The notes under the pieces were generated by a model that saw only the letters and a program-made list of their open reading frames with translations, was not told where the DNA came from and made no database searches. Shown here in pieces: positions 24,024-31,825 of a stretch of 64,000 nucleotides of DNA; the first letter of the stretch is position 1; the number at the start of each line of letters is the position of its first letter. The position numbers and the translations under genes were made by a program. The DNA is taken from the NCBI GenBank assembly GCA_020633555.1, contig JACKDL010000026.1, positions 1 to 64,000 of the forward strand, written 5' to 3'. Origin of the DNA: Myxococcales bacterium (lineage in GTDB: Bacteria; Myxococcota_A; Bradymonadia; UBA7976; UBA1532).

Positions 24024-26396
24024 ATGACCGAACGCCGTGAGCGCGAGCTGGTGCTCGCCCCCAACGAGTACGCCTACGTCCTCGACACCACCAAGGGCCA
24101 CGTGAACTGCTACGTGGGGCCCAACAAGACCAGCCTGGCCCAGACCGACCAGTCGGTGCGCTTCGACCACGACTCCAAGCGCTTCCGGTCGGTGGATCTG
24201 GACGAGGCCGTGTGCCTGTTCGCCACCGCGCCCGAGAACTGGTACGTGGTGCTCAAGAACCCCGCCCGCGACAACGTGCACCCCAGCCCCGGCGTCGCCA
24301 GCAGCCTGGTGGACCTGCGGGTGGGCCGGAAGGTAGTGGTGCCCGGGCCCTGCGCTTTCCCCCTGTGGCCGGGGCAGATGGCCCGGGTGATCCGCGGCCA
24401 CCGCCTGCGCGCCAACGAATACCTGTATGTGCGCATCTACGACGCCGAGGCCGCCGGCGAGCGCTGGCACGAGGCCCTGGGCCAGCCCACCCCCGAGGCG
24501 CCGCCCCCCTTCACCAGTGGCGAGAAGCGGCTCATCAAGGGCAGCGATGTGCGCTTCTACATGCCCCCCACGGGGGTGGAGGTGGTGCCCGACGCGCAGG
24601 GCCGCTTCGTGCGCGAGGCCATCACCCTGGAGCGCCTGGAGTACGCCATCTTGGAAGGCGAGGACGGCCGCCGGCGGTATGTGCGGGGCGAGGCGGTGGT
24701 GTTCCCCGGCCCCGAGGAGCGGGCGGTGATCCGCGACGGGCGCAACAAGCACCGCGCCATCGAGCTGAGCCGCACCACGGGCCTGCACGTGAAGGTCGTG
24801 GCGCCCTACACCGACGCCGCGGGCGCGGCGCACACCGAGGGCGAGGAGCTGTTCCTCACCGGCGACGGGGTCATCTACTTCCCCCGCGAGGAGCACCAGA
24901 TCATGCGGCAGGGCGGGCGCACCGTGCACCAGGCGGTGGCCGTGCCCCGGGGGCAGGGCCGCTACCTGCTGGAGCGCCACACCGGCGAGGTGCGCCTGGT
25001 GAAGGGCCCCGCCATGCTGCTGCCCGATCCCCGCGAGCAGGTGATGGTGCGTCGGGTGCTGACGGACCGCGCCTGCCGGCTGCTGTACCCCGGCAACGGC
25101 GACGCCCTGGCCCACAACCGGGCGCTGCGCGCTGGCCAGGCGCCGCGCCCACAGGCCCCGCCCGCCGAGCCCGCGGGCGGCGGCTGGGTGGGCCCCCGCG
25201 CCATCACCCTGGACAGCCGCTTCGATGGCGCCGTGCGGGTGGAGGTGTGGGCCGGCTACGCGGTGCAGGTGGTGGACGAGGCGGGGGGCCGGCGGGTGGT
25301 GCAGGGCCCGGCCACCGAACTGTTGGCCTACCACGAGCACCTGCAGCCCCTGCGCCTGTCCACGGGCACGCCGAAGGCCGACGGCGAGCGGCTCGAGACG
25401 GCATACCTGCAGGTGCGCGGCAACCGGGTGAGCGACAAGATCACGGTCATCACCCGCGACCTGGTGCGCGCCGAGCTCACGGTGGTCTACCGGGTGGACT
25501 TCACCGGCGATGATCCCAACGCGTGGTTCGCCGTCGAGGACTACGTGAAGCTGCTGTGCGACCACACCCGCTCGCGCCTGAAGGCCCGCGCCCGCGGCCT
25601 GGCCATCCGCGATCTGCAGGCCGACGTCACCCCGCTGGTGCGCGACCTGCTGCTGGGCGAGCGGCCGGGCACCGGCCAGCCCCGGCCGGGTCTGCGCTTC
25701 GACGAGAACGCGCTGCGCATCTACGACGTCGAGGTGCTGGCTTTCGAGATCACCGACGGCGCCGTGCGCGACCTGTTGGCGCAGGCCCAGCAGACGGCCG
25801 TGGCGGGGGCGGTGACGGTGGCCGAGCGCAGCGAAGGGCTGGCCCATGCCCTGAAGCTGGCCGAGGTGGACCGGGCGCTGGCGCAGGCCCAGGCCGAGAC
25901 GGCGCAGGTGAAGCAGGCCCTGGCGGCGCAGCAGGCCGCGGAGGCCGACCGGGTGCGGGCCGAGGCGCTGGCCCGCGCCGCCGAGCTGCGGGCGGCCGAA
26001 GACGCGGCGGCCCTGGCGCAGGCGGAGCGCGCCGCGGCCATCGAGGCGCAGCGGCTGGCCGCCCGGGCCGCTCGGGCCGAGCAGGAGCTGGCCACCCAGC
26101 GGGCGCAGCAGGCCCTGGCGAACGAGGGGCTGGCGGCGCAGGTGAGCGCGGCCACCGAGGCCGCCCGGGCCTTCCAGCCCCACCTGGTGCAGGCCCTGAA
26201 CCGGCTGGGCGACGAGCAGCTCCTGGCGGCGTTGGCCGAGAACTTCGGCGAGCTGGCCGCCGTCGAGGGGCGCGGGCTGCTGACCACCGCCCGCAAGTTC
26301 CTGGACTTCGTGCCCGCCAGCCTCATGCCCCGGTTGGCGGACGCCACCCAGCGCCCGGAGGGGGACCCCCCGGGGGGCGCGGACGTCCCGGCCTGA
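24024..26396 (+). CDS. Major vault protein-like protein
   Basis: A 790-residue protein; GGGAGG precedes the ATG at 24024. Residues 1-390 hold about six or seven vault-type repeats (VLAPNEYAYVLDTTKGHV, FPLWPGQMARVIRGHRLRAN, TEGEELFLTGDGVIYFP). From about 393 to 545 comes a shoulder-like, SPFH-related domain (VEVWAGYAVQVVDE, then VSDKITVITRDLVRAELTVV and DYVKLLCDHTRSRLKARARG). From about 580 to 720 is a long Ala/Gln/Glu coiled coil, then a cap-like end (RLGDEQLLAALAENFGELA). Eukaryotic MVP has the same order in about 890 residues with nine repeats, so this is a shorter version. It should self-assemble into a large particle. The upstream gene is a histidine kinase; the downstream convergent gene is a pentapeptide-repeat protein. 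Confidence 0.82.
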   Translation: MTERRERELVLAPNEYAYVLDTTKGHVNCYVGPNKTSLAQTDQSVRFDHDSKRFRSVDLDEAVCLFATAPENWYVVLKNPARDNVHPSPGVASSLVDLRVGRKVVVPGPCAFPLWPGQMARVIRGHRLRANEYLYVRIYDAEAAGERWHEALGQPTPEAPPPFTSGEKRLIKGSDVRFYMPPTGVEVVPDAQGRFVREAITLERLEYAILEGEDGRRRYVRGEAVVFPGPEERAVIRDGRNKHRAIELSRTTGLHVKVVAPYTDAAGAAHTEGEELFLTGDGVIYFPREEHQIMRQGGRTVHQAVAVPRGQGRYLLERHTGEVRLVKGPAMLLPDPREQVMVRRVLTDRACRLLYPGNGDALAHNRALRAGQAPRPQAPPAEPAGGGWVGPRAITLDSRFDGAVRVEVWAGYAVQVVDEAGGRRVVQGPATELLAYHEHLQPLRLSTGTPKADGERLETAYLQVRGNRVSDKITVITRDLVRAELTVVYRVDFTGDDPNAWFAVEDYVKLLCDHTRSRLKARARGLAIRDLQADVTPLVRDLLLGERPGTGQPRPGLRFDENALRIYDVEVLAFEITDGAVRDLLAQAQQTAVAGAVTVAERSEGLAHALKLAEVDRALAQAQAETAQVKQALAAQQAAEADRVRAEALARAAELRAAEDAAALAQAERAAAIEAQRLAARAARAEQELATQRAQQALANEGLAAQVSAATEAARAFQPHLVQALNRLGDEQLLAALAENFGELAAVEGRGLLTTARKFLDFVPASLMPRLADATQRPEGDPPGGADVPA

Positions 26397-26410
26397 TCAG
26401 GCGAGCGGAC

Positions 26411-27652
26411 TCACGGCTTCGGGCACGGTCGCTGGCGGGCCTCGACCACCAACCCGGCGGCGTCGGGGCACAGCTTCCACTCCTGGGCGATGGCGGGTGG
26501 CAGCCCCTTCAGCCAGTCCTTGTCGTTCACCCGGGCGCCTGTCAGATCCGCCCCCTCCAGTACGGTGTCGCCCACCTGCGTGCCCGTCAGATCGGCGTCG
26601 GCCAGCCGCGCGCCGCGCAGATCGGCGCCGCGCAGATCGGCGCGGGCCAGATCGGCCTTCTCCAGGATCGCCTCGCGCAGGTTGGCGTCGTTCAGGCGGG
26701 CTCGGTTCAGCCGGGCGTCCGTCAGATCGGCCCCGCGCAGGTAGGCCCGCGACAGCGACGCGAAGCGCAGATCCGCGCGCTGCAGGTTGGCTCGGTGCAG
26801 CGTCGCGCCCAGCAGGTAGGCGCCCGCCAGCTTGGCGTCCGTCAGCTCCGCGTTGTCCAGATCCACCCGCTTCAGCAGCGCCTTGTGCAGGTCCACGCCG
26901 GGCAGCTTCAGGTTCTGCAGATCCACCCCGTTCCACTTCAGCCGCTCCCCGCCCTGGGTGGCGGGGATCCGCGCCAGCACATCGGCCGCCGTCAGGCTGT
27001 CGTCGCGCAGGTACAGCGGGCGCAGGGCCAGGAACTCCTGATCCACCACGAGCTGGTGCTCGGTGGCCTCGAGCTTCAGCCGCTCGGCGGCCAGGGTCTG
27101 CTCCAGCGCGGCCAGCGCGGCCTTGGCCTCCTGGGCGGCCTTGTCCTCCTGCCCCTTGGCCGAGCCCGCGCGGGCACTGGCCTGCAGCTCTTCCAGGCGG
27201 CTCTCGAGCTCGGCCTTCGCCTCCTGCTGCTCCCGGATGCGCCGGGCCGCCTCGTCCCGGGCGCGCAGCGTCTCGTGGATGTGCAGCACCTCGTTCAGAG
27301 CCCAGCGACTCAGCGCAGGCTCGCCAGTGAAGGTCAGGAACCGGGCCAGCGCGAGCTGCTTGCGCCCGTTGTCCTCTTCGAACTGCAGGTATTGATTGAG
27401 GATCTTGTTCTGCCGCTCCTCGGCGGCCACGGCGGCCTTCTGGGCCACCTCGCGCTCCTTGAGCCGGGCCTGGTAGCCCTCGACCCCGAAGTAGCTGGTG
27501 ATCGCCGTCACCAGCACCATCAACAGCGGGGACAGGGTCTTGAACCAGGTCACCCGCCGTTCATGGCGGACCTGCTTGCGGTCCGCGGGGTTCCGGTCCT
27601 GGGGGGGCCGGTCCTGGCCCGGCGGCGTCGGGTCGGTCTGGGGCTCGCTCAT
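26411..27652 (-). CDS. Membrane-anchored coiled-coil pentapeptide-repeat protein
   Basis: A 413-residue protein. A Pro/Asp/Arg-rich cytoplasmic head (about 35 residues) precedes one membrane segment (LSPLLMVLVTAITSYFGV). A long charged helix or coiled coil follows to about residue 215 (RIREQQEAKAELESRLEELQ). The C-terminal half is a pentapeptide-repeat beta-helix: NGVDLQNLKLPGVDLHKALL, then ANLQRADLRFASLSRAYLRG and KADLARADLRGADLRGARLA. It ends with a short Cys-containing segment. Pentapeptide helices usually bind proteins or mimic DNA. It ends 14 bases from the convergent vault-like gene. Confidence 0.88.
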   Translation of the reverse strand: MSEPQTDPTPPGQDRPPQDRNPADRKQVRHERRVTWFKTLSPLLMVLVTAITSYFGVEGYQARLKEREVAQKAAVAAEERQNKILNQYLQFEEDNGRKQLALARFLTFTGEPALSRWALNEVLHIHETLRARDEAARRIREQQEAKAELESRLEELQASARAGSAKGQEDKAAQEAKAALAALEQTLAAERLKLEATEHQLVVDQEFLALRPLYLRDDSLTAADVLARIPATQGGERLKWNGVDLQNLKLPGVDLHKALLKRVDLDNAELTDAKLAGAYLLGATLHRANLQRADLRFASLSRAYLRGADLTDARLNRARLNDANLREAILEKADLARADLRGADLRGARLADADLTGTQVGDTVLEGADLTGARVNDKDWLKGLPPAIAQEWKLCPDAAGLVVEARQRPCPKP

Positions 27653-27759
27653 GGGGCGATGATGGGAGAGGCCGCGGGGCAGCGCCAGAAAGTCACCGCT
27701 TGAGGTCCGCGACGCGGGGGGGCAGACTGCCCAGGCAAGCCGGTTCCAAAGGGCGCGCC

Positions 27760-28209
27760 TTGATTCATGTGTTCCACCGCATTCACGTCGCGACGCCCCC
27801 GCGGACTGCTTTCGCCGTGCTGTCGGATGTGTCGCTGAACCCCCGCTGGCAGTCCACCACGCTCACCGCGCGCTGGACGTCGCCGGCGCCCCACGGCCGC
27901 GAGTCTACCTTCGTCCAGACACACCGGGTGCTGGGCTGGACGTTTGACCACACCTTCGGGGTCCTGGAGTACGAGCCCGAGCGCTTGTTCGCGTACGAGT
28001 GCCGCGAGGGCCCCCAGCCGGTGCAGGTGGCGCTGCGCGTCGAGCCCACGCCCGAGGGCGCGCTCATCGAGATGGAGGTCCGCTCCAACCCCACCGGCGT
28101 GCGGAAGCTCTCGGCGCCCATGGCCCGCCACTACATCAAGCGGATCCTCACCAGCGACATGGGCCGGCTGCGGGCGTTGGTGGATGGGCGGGCCGCGTCG
28201 GCGGACTGA
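27760..28209 (+). CDS. SRPBCC (START-like) family protein
   Basis: About 149 residues if it begins at the TTG at 27760 (IHVFHRIHVATPPRTAF); a GTG at 27769 and a TTG at 27700 are also in frame, and no strong ribosome binding site decides between them. The N-terminus with a hydrophobic strand, then PPRTAFAVLSDVSLNPRWQS, and the C-terminal helix with SAPMARHYIKRILTSDMGRL fit the polyketide-cyclase/dehydrase branch of the SRPBCC fold, which binds hydrophobic ligands. There is no catalytic signature. It is divergent from the pentapeptide gene. Confidence 0.75.
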   Translation: MIHVFHRIHVATPPRTAFAVLSDVSLNPRWQSTTLTARWTSPAPHGRESTFVQTHRVLGWTFDHTFGVLEYEPERLFAYECREGPQPVQVALRVEPTPEGALIEMEVRSNPTGVRKLSAPMARHYIKRILTSDMGRLRALVDGRAASAD

Positions 28210-28225
28210 ACGCCGGGCCCCACGA

Positions 28226-29044
28226 TCAGAACCGCCAGAACAGCGCCAGCTCCGGCACCACGAACGGTTCCGGCACGAAGAACGAGATCATCGGCACTCG
28301 GTAGTGGCCGTAGCCCAGGCCCACCCGCAGGTTGAACTCCTGCCAGCTCCACATGCCGCTGAGGGTTGCGTGCCCGCGCAGGGCCTTGCCCAGATCCACG
28401 TCGCTGTCGGCGTAGGTGGTCAGGGTGGTGTCCTCGTCCACCTCGGTGGTCACCGAGCCGTCCGCGCGGATGTTCTCGTAGAGCATCACGTGCCCTTCGA
28501 GGACGGCCGCGAAGACCCGCCCGAAGCGATACTCCAGCGACAACGCCGCCCGACCCGTGCTCACCGCGCCGACGGCCGACAGATCAGCGTCGGACACATC
28601 GCTGGCGTCCACCTTGGTGACGGTGTAGCCCAGGGCCCCCGAGAGACGCAGCTCAGGCGCCGGGTGCCAGGTGGCGTGGGCCGTCAACGGCACGCCCACG
28701 ACCGGCACGTCCACGGCGTCCTCGCTGGCCCCGGGCAGGTTCTTCGGGTTCCAGCTCATCAGCCCCAGCTCGAGCGCGAAGGTCCAGTCCCCCGGGCGCC
28801 ACACGGCGGCCTTGGCGCTCAGGTTGGCCACCCGCAGCAGCCAGGGCACGGTGTACGTCTCGAGCTGCAGCCAGTCGGTGAGCCCGAAGCCCGCCTTGAA
28901 CAGGCCCAGGCGCATCTCGCCGTCCAGCAAGACGCTGGCGGAGTAATCGGTGGCGGGCTGCTTGTCGTGCCATGCGTGGGCCGGGCCGTACAGGCCCAGG
29001 ATCACCGCGGCAGCCAGGCCCCACGGCCCCTTGGTCGCGCTCAC
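28226..29044 (-). CDS. Probable outer membrane beta-barrel protein
   Basis: A 272-residue exported protein. The start is a GTG at 29044 whose codon overlaps the stop of the upstream lipoprotein gene (GTGA), followed by the signal peptide SATKGPWGLAAAVILGLYG, PAHA. The mature sequence has alternating strands (LRLSGALGYTVTKVDAS, then LRVGLGYGHYRVPMISF) and ends in LALFWRF, a terminal aromatic typical of barrels. The family is unknown to me. It is the third gene of the operon rtcB, lipoprotein, barrel. Confidence 0.7.
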   Translation of the reverse strand: MSATKGPWGLAAAVILGLYGPAHAWHDKQPATDYSASVLLDGEMRLGLFKAGFGLTDWLQLETYTVPWLLRVANLSAKAAVWRPGDWTFALELGLMSWNPKNLPGASEDAVDVPVVGVPLTAHATWHPAPELRLSGALGYTVTKVDASDVSDADLSAVGAVSTGRAALSLEYRFGRVFAAVLEGHVMLYENIRADGSVTTEVDEDTTLTTYADSDVDLGKALRGHATLSGMWSWQEFNLRVGLGYGHYRVPMISFFVPEPFVVPELALFWRF

Positions 29045-29880
29045 CAGGCGATCTCCCCACCGGGGCCGGTGCAACCCTGCAGATCGCAGGTCCACGTCCC
29101 CTGCGCGTCCACCACCTCCAGCCCGTCCAGCAGATCCTCCAGGGTCTGGGCCTGCCCCAGCTTCTCGAAGTCCAGCCCCAGCAGCAGGCTCTGGCCCTCG
29201 TCCAGGCGCTGACTCAAGAACGCGCGGCCCTCGGCGAACCGCGCCCGGAAGTCATACTCACGGGTGGCGCCGTCCACCGTCACGGCGCCGGCGATCTGCA
29301 GCATGAGCTCGCTGGGCCGCTCGAAGTCGGGCACCACCAGCCGGATGTCGGCGTCGTAGCGCAGGCGCGCGCCGTCGGCGCCGCGGATCGCCCGGCACCC
29401 CCGGGCGGCGCCCCAGAGCGTGTCGGCGAAGCCGCTGGCGCTGGTGGCCACGGCCGTCAGCGCGATCTGCCCGCGCTCATCGGGATCGCCCCAGCCGGGG
29501 CAGCGCCGCTCCAGCACCACCCAGCCGCCCGCCTCGACGCCCACGGTCAGCCCATCGTGCCGGGACTCCAGGGCCCAGCCGGCGCTCGAGGCCGCCTCGC
29601 CGTCAGCGGCGCTCAGGCCGTGCTCCACCGCCACGGTGCCTGTCAGCGCGCCCACGGCGCCCGTGCCCAGGGTCAGCAGGCTGGCCACGTCCGCCACCTC
29701 CTGCAGCCGGGCCTCCAGGGTGCTCACCACCGCCTGCGCGCTCTGGGCGGTGAGCCGGCCCGAGGGGGCGGTGAAGGTGTCGCGCAACGCCTGTGTGTCG
29801 GGCGGGGTGGGTGCCTTGGTGCCCTCGGGGGCGCAGCCCGTCAGGGCCGTGGCGCCCAGCGCCGCCATCAGCCAGCGCAT
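29041..29880 (-). CDS. Lipoprotein of unknown function
   Basis: A 279-residue lipoprotein (MRWLMAALGATALTGC, lipobox LTGC). The start is one base after the rtcB stop, and its own stop overlaps the GTG start of the next gene by four bases. The mature protein has an N-terminal helix (SAQAVVSTLEARLQEVADVA) then a beta-rich domain (GLTVGVEAGGWVVLERRCPG, DADIRLVVPDFERP) and ends with a Cys pair (TCDLQGCTGPGG). I recognise no domain. The tight coupling to an outer membrane barrel suggests a joint envelope role, possibly anchoring or export. Confidence 0.68.
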   Translation of the reverse strand: MRWLMAALGATALTGCAPEGTKAPTPPDTQALRDTFTAPSGRLTAQSAQAVVSTLEARLQEVADVASLLTLGTGAVGALTGTVAVEHGLSAADGEAASSAGWALESRHDGLTVGVEAGGWVVLERRCPGWGDPDERGQIALTAVATSASGFADTLWGAARGCRAIRGADGARLRYDADIRLVVPDFERPSELMLQIAGAVTVDGATREYDFRARFAEGRAFLSQRLDEGQSLLLGLDFEKLGQAQTLEDLLDGLEVVDAQGTWTCDLQGCTGPGGEIAW

Positions 29881-29881
29881 G

Positions 29882-31297
29882 TCAGTTCACCCCCTTCAAG
29901 TTCGCCACCGGGTACAGCCGGTGGGCCACCGTCGCGATGCCTTCGGTCTCCAGGACCCCCAGCACCTGGTCCAGATCCTTGTAGACGTGGCCGCACTCGT
30001 CCAGCGGCGTGCGCTCGGTGTTGCCCACCACGCCCTCGATGACCACCTGCTCCGGCCCGAACACCCGGCGCACATGGCGCATCTCGTGGTCGATCTCGTC
30101 GTGGATGTGGCGCAGATCGCGCTGGGCCTGGCCCCGCCCCATCACCCGCCCGCTGCCGTGGTTCACCGAGCAGGCCGACCGACGGGCCCCGTCCTGCGGG
30201 TACAGGATCGCGGCGCCGTCCAGCATGGACCCGGGGATGAGCACCGGGTGGCCGGTGTCGGCCCAGCGGGTGCCCCGCAGATCCGGGTGGCCCGCCGGGA
30301 AGGCCCGCGTGGCGCCCTTGCGGTGCACGAAGCCCGTCTGGGTGCGGCCGTCGGGCAGCCACAGCGTCTCACGCTGCACCAGGTTGTGGCTGATCTCGTA
30401 GAAGACCTCCACGTCGGCCTTCAGCACCTGCTGGGTGGCTTCGCGCACGCCGTGCACGATGAGGTGGCGGTTGGCCACCGCATAGTTCGCGGCGGCGTTG
30501 TGGTGGGCCCAGTACATCTGGCCCAGCCGCGACCCGGCGTCCAGCCAGCTCTCTTCACGGCGGCCCTTCGGCAGCCCCAGCTTCTCGGCGCCGGCGTAGA
30601 AGAAGTGGTTGGCGGTCTGCCAGCCGAAGCCCCGCGAGCCGCAGTGCACCATCACCCAGACCGACCCGTCGTCGCGGTCCACCTGCATCTCGATGAAGTG
30701 GTTGCCGCCCCCCACGCTGCCAAGCTGGGGCTGGGCCTTGGCGGCCGCCTTGGGCACCCGTTTGCGGTCGAAGAGCTGGGGATCCACTTCGATGGCGTGC
30801 CGCTCGCACAGATCCGCCGACACGCCCAGCGCCTTGGCGCCGTTGAACAGCACGTCCTCCACCAGCCGGTGGCTGATCTGCGGTGCCAGCCTGGGCCGGT
30901 GGTTGCCGATGCCGGTGGCCACCCGGGCCTCCACCGCGTCCACCCACTGTCGGCGCCGCTCCCAGTCCACCACGTCGGCCGCGGCCAGGCCCCGCGCCTT
31001 CATGTAGACCACGCCGCACGAGATGTCGTAGCCGCTGCCCGCCTGCACAATCGTCTGGTCGGTCACCAGCACCCCGCCCACGGGGATGCCGTAGCCCAGG
31101 TGGGTGTCGGGCATCAGGTGCAGGCCCTGCGCGCCCGGGTAGGCCGCCGCCAGGGCCGCCTGCCGCCACAGGCTCTCGTCGGTCTGGGCGAACAGGCCCT
31201 CGTCCAGCCAGGCGTCCACGGGGCAGCGCATGTCGCCCACGGGGGCCAGCACGTAGTGGGCGGGCCCCACCTTCTCCACCCGGTCTCGGAACCCCAT
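29882..31297 (-). CDS. rtcB: RtcB-family RNA-splicing ligase
   Basis: A 471-residue RNA ligase that joins 2',3'-cyclic phosphate or 3'-phosphate ends to 5'-OH ends using GTP and Mn2+. The family signatures are present: MPDTHLGYGIPVGGVLV near the N-terminus, SGYDISCGVVYMKARG, QLGSVGGGNHFIEMQ, VMVHCGSRGFG, HHNAAANYAVANRH and the nucleotidylated-His motif VNHGSGRVMGRGQA. The start is the ATG at 31297 (MGFRDRVEKVGPAHYVLAP). It leads an operon with a lipoprotein and a beta-barrel gene, an unusual context for an RNA repair enzyme. No RtcA or archease gene is adjacent. Confidence 0.93.
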   Translation of the reverse strand: MGFRDRVEKVGPAHYVLAPVGDMRCPVDAWLDEGLFAQTDESLWRQAALAAAYPGAQGLHLMPDTHLGYGIPVGGVLVTDQTIVQAGSGYDISCGVVYMKARGLAAADVVDWERRRQWVDAVEARVATGIGNHRPRLAPQISHRLVEDVLFNGAKALGVSADLCERHAIEVDPQLFDRKRVPKAAAKAQPQLGSVGGGNHFIEMQVDRDDGSVWVMVHCGSRGFGWQTANHFFYAGAEKLGLPKGRREESWLDAGSRLGQMYWAHHNAAANYAVANRHLIVHGVREATQQVLKADVEVFYEISHNLVQRETLWLPDGRTQTGFVHRKGATRAFPAGHPDLRGTRWADTGHPVLIPGSMLDGAAILYPQDGARRSACSVNHGSGRVMGRGQAQRDLRHIHDEIDHEMRHVRRVFGPEQVVIEGVVGNTERTPLDECGHVYKDLDQVLGVLETEGIATVAHRLYPVANLKGVN

Positions 31298-31326
31298 GGG
31301 CCTCCCTCCTCGGCGCGCGCCCGTTG

Positions 31327-31725
31327 TCAGGCGGCGAGCGCCGCGGCGAGGCCCTGGTAGATCCCGTAGCCGCCGGCCACCAGCAGCGCGGTGAAGGTGA
31401 GCACCATGCCGTAGAAGCGGCCCACGGTGGTGCCCGCGCTGCGGCCCAGGCCCCAGGCGTGGCCCACGCGGCCCACCAGCAGCGCGGCGCCGCAGCCGTG
31501 CACCAGCCACGCCGGCGCGCCGTTGAGCTCGATCATCCCGGTCAGCAGCAGGGCCAGGGGGGTGTACTCGGCGAAGTTCGCGTGCACGCGGATCGCCCGG
31601 GCCAGATCCTTGTGGCCGCCGTCGCCGATGCCCACCTCGTGGCGGCGGCGCAGGCCGATGACCCGCCAGGCCAGGGCGACATAGACCAGGGCGAGCACGC
31701 CGGCGTAGAGCGCCGTCCAGCGCAT
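31327..31725 (-). CDS. MAPEG-family membrane protein
   Basis: A 132-residue integral membrane protein from the ATG at 31725. Four hydrophobic segments are visible (YAGVLALVYVALAWRVIGL first). The MAPEG signature region is RIRVHANFAEYTPLALLLTG-like, specifically AIRVHANFAEYTPLALLL followed by GMIELNGAP. Bacterial members resemble glutathione-dependent membrane enzymes. The GST gene 3 kb away is not linked in an operon. It ends 29 bases upstream of rtcB on the same strand, so co-transcription is possible. Confidence 0.88.
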   Translation of the reverse strand: MRWTALYAGVLALVYVALAWRVIGLRRRHEVGIGDGGHKDLARAIRVHANFAEYTPLALLLTGMIELNGAPAWLVHGCGAALLVGRVGHAWGLGRSAGTTVGRFYGMVLTFTALLVAGGYGIYQGLAAALAA

Positions 31726-31825
31726 GGGGCCTCCAGGAGCAGGGGGCGGATCGGGCCGCCGCGCGCCAGGATGCCACCTTCTGGGGCCCGATCGCATCGA
31801 ACAGCGTTCACCGCCTGGAGCCGCC

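Noticed and set aside
24024..26396. Plain flotillin/SPFH protein
   Set aside because: The shoulder region is SPFH-like, but the repeated N-terminal vault motifs and the absence of a membrane anchor argue for a vault-like protein.
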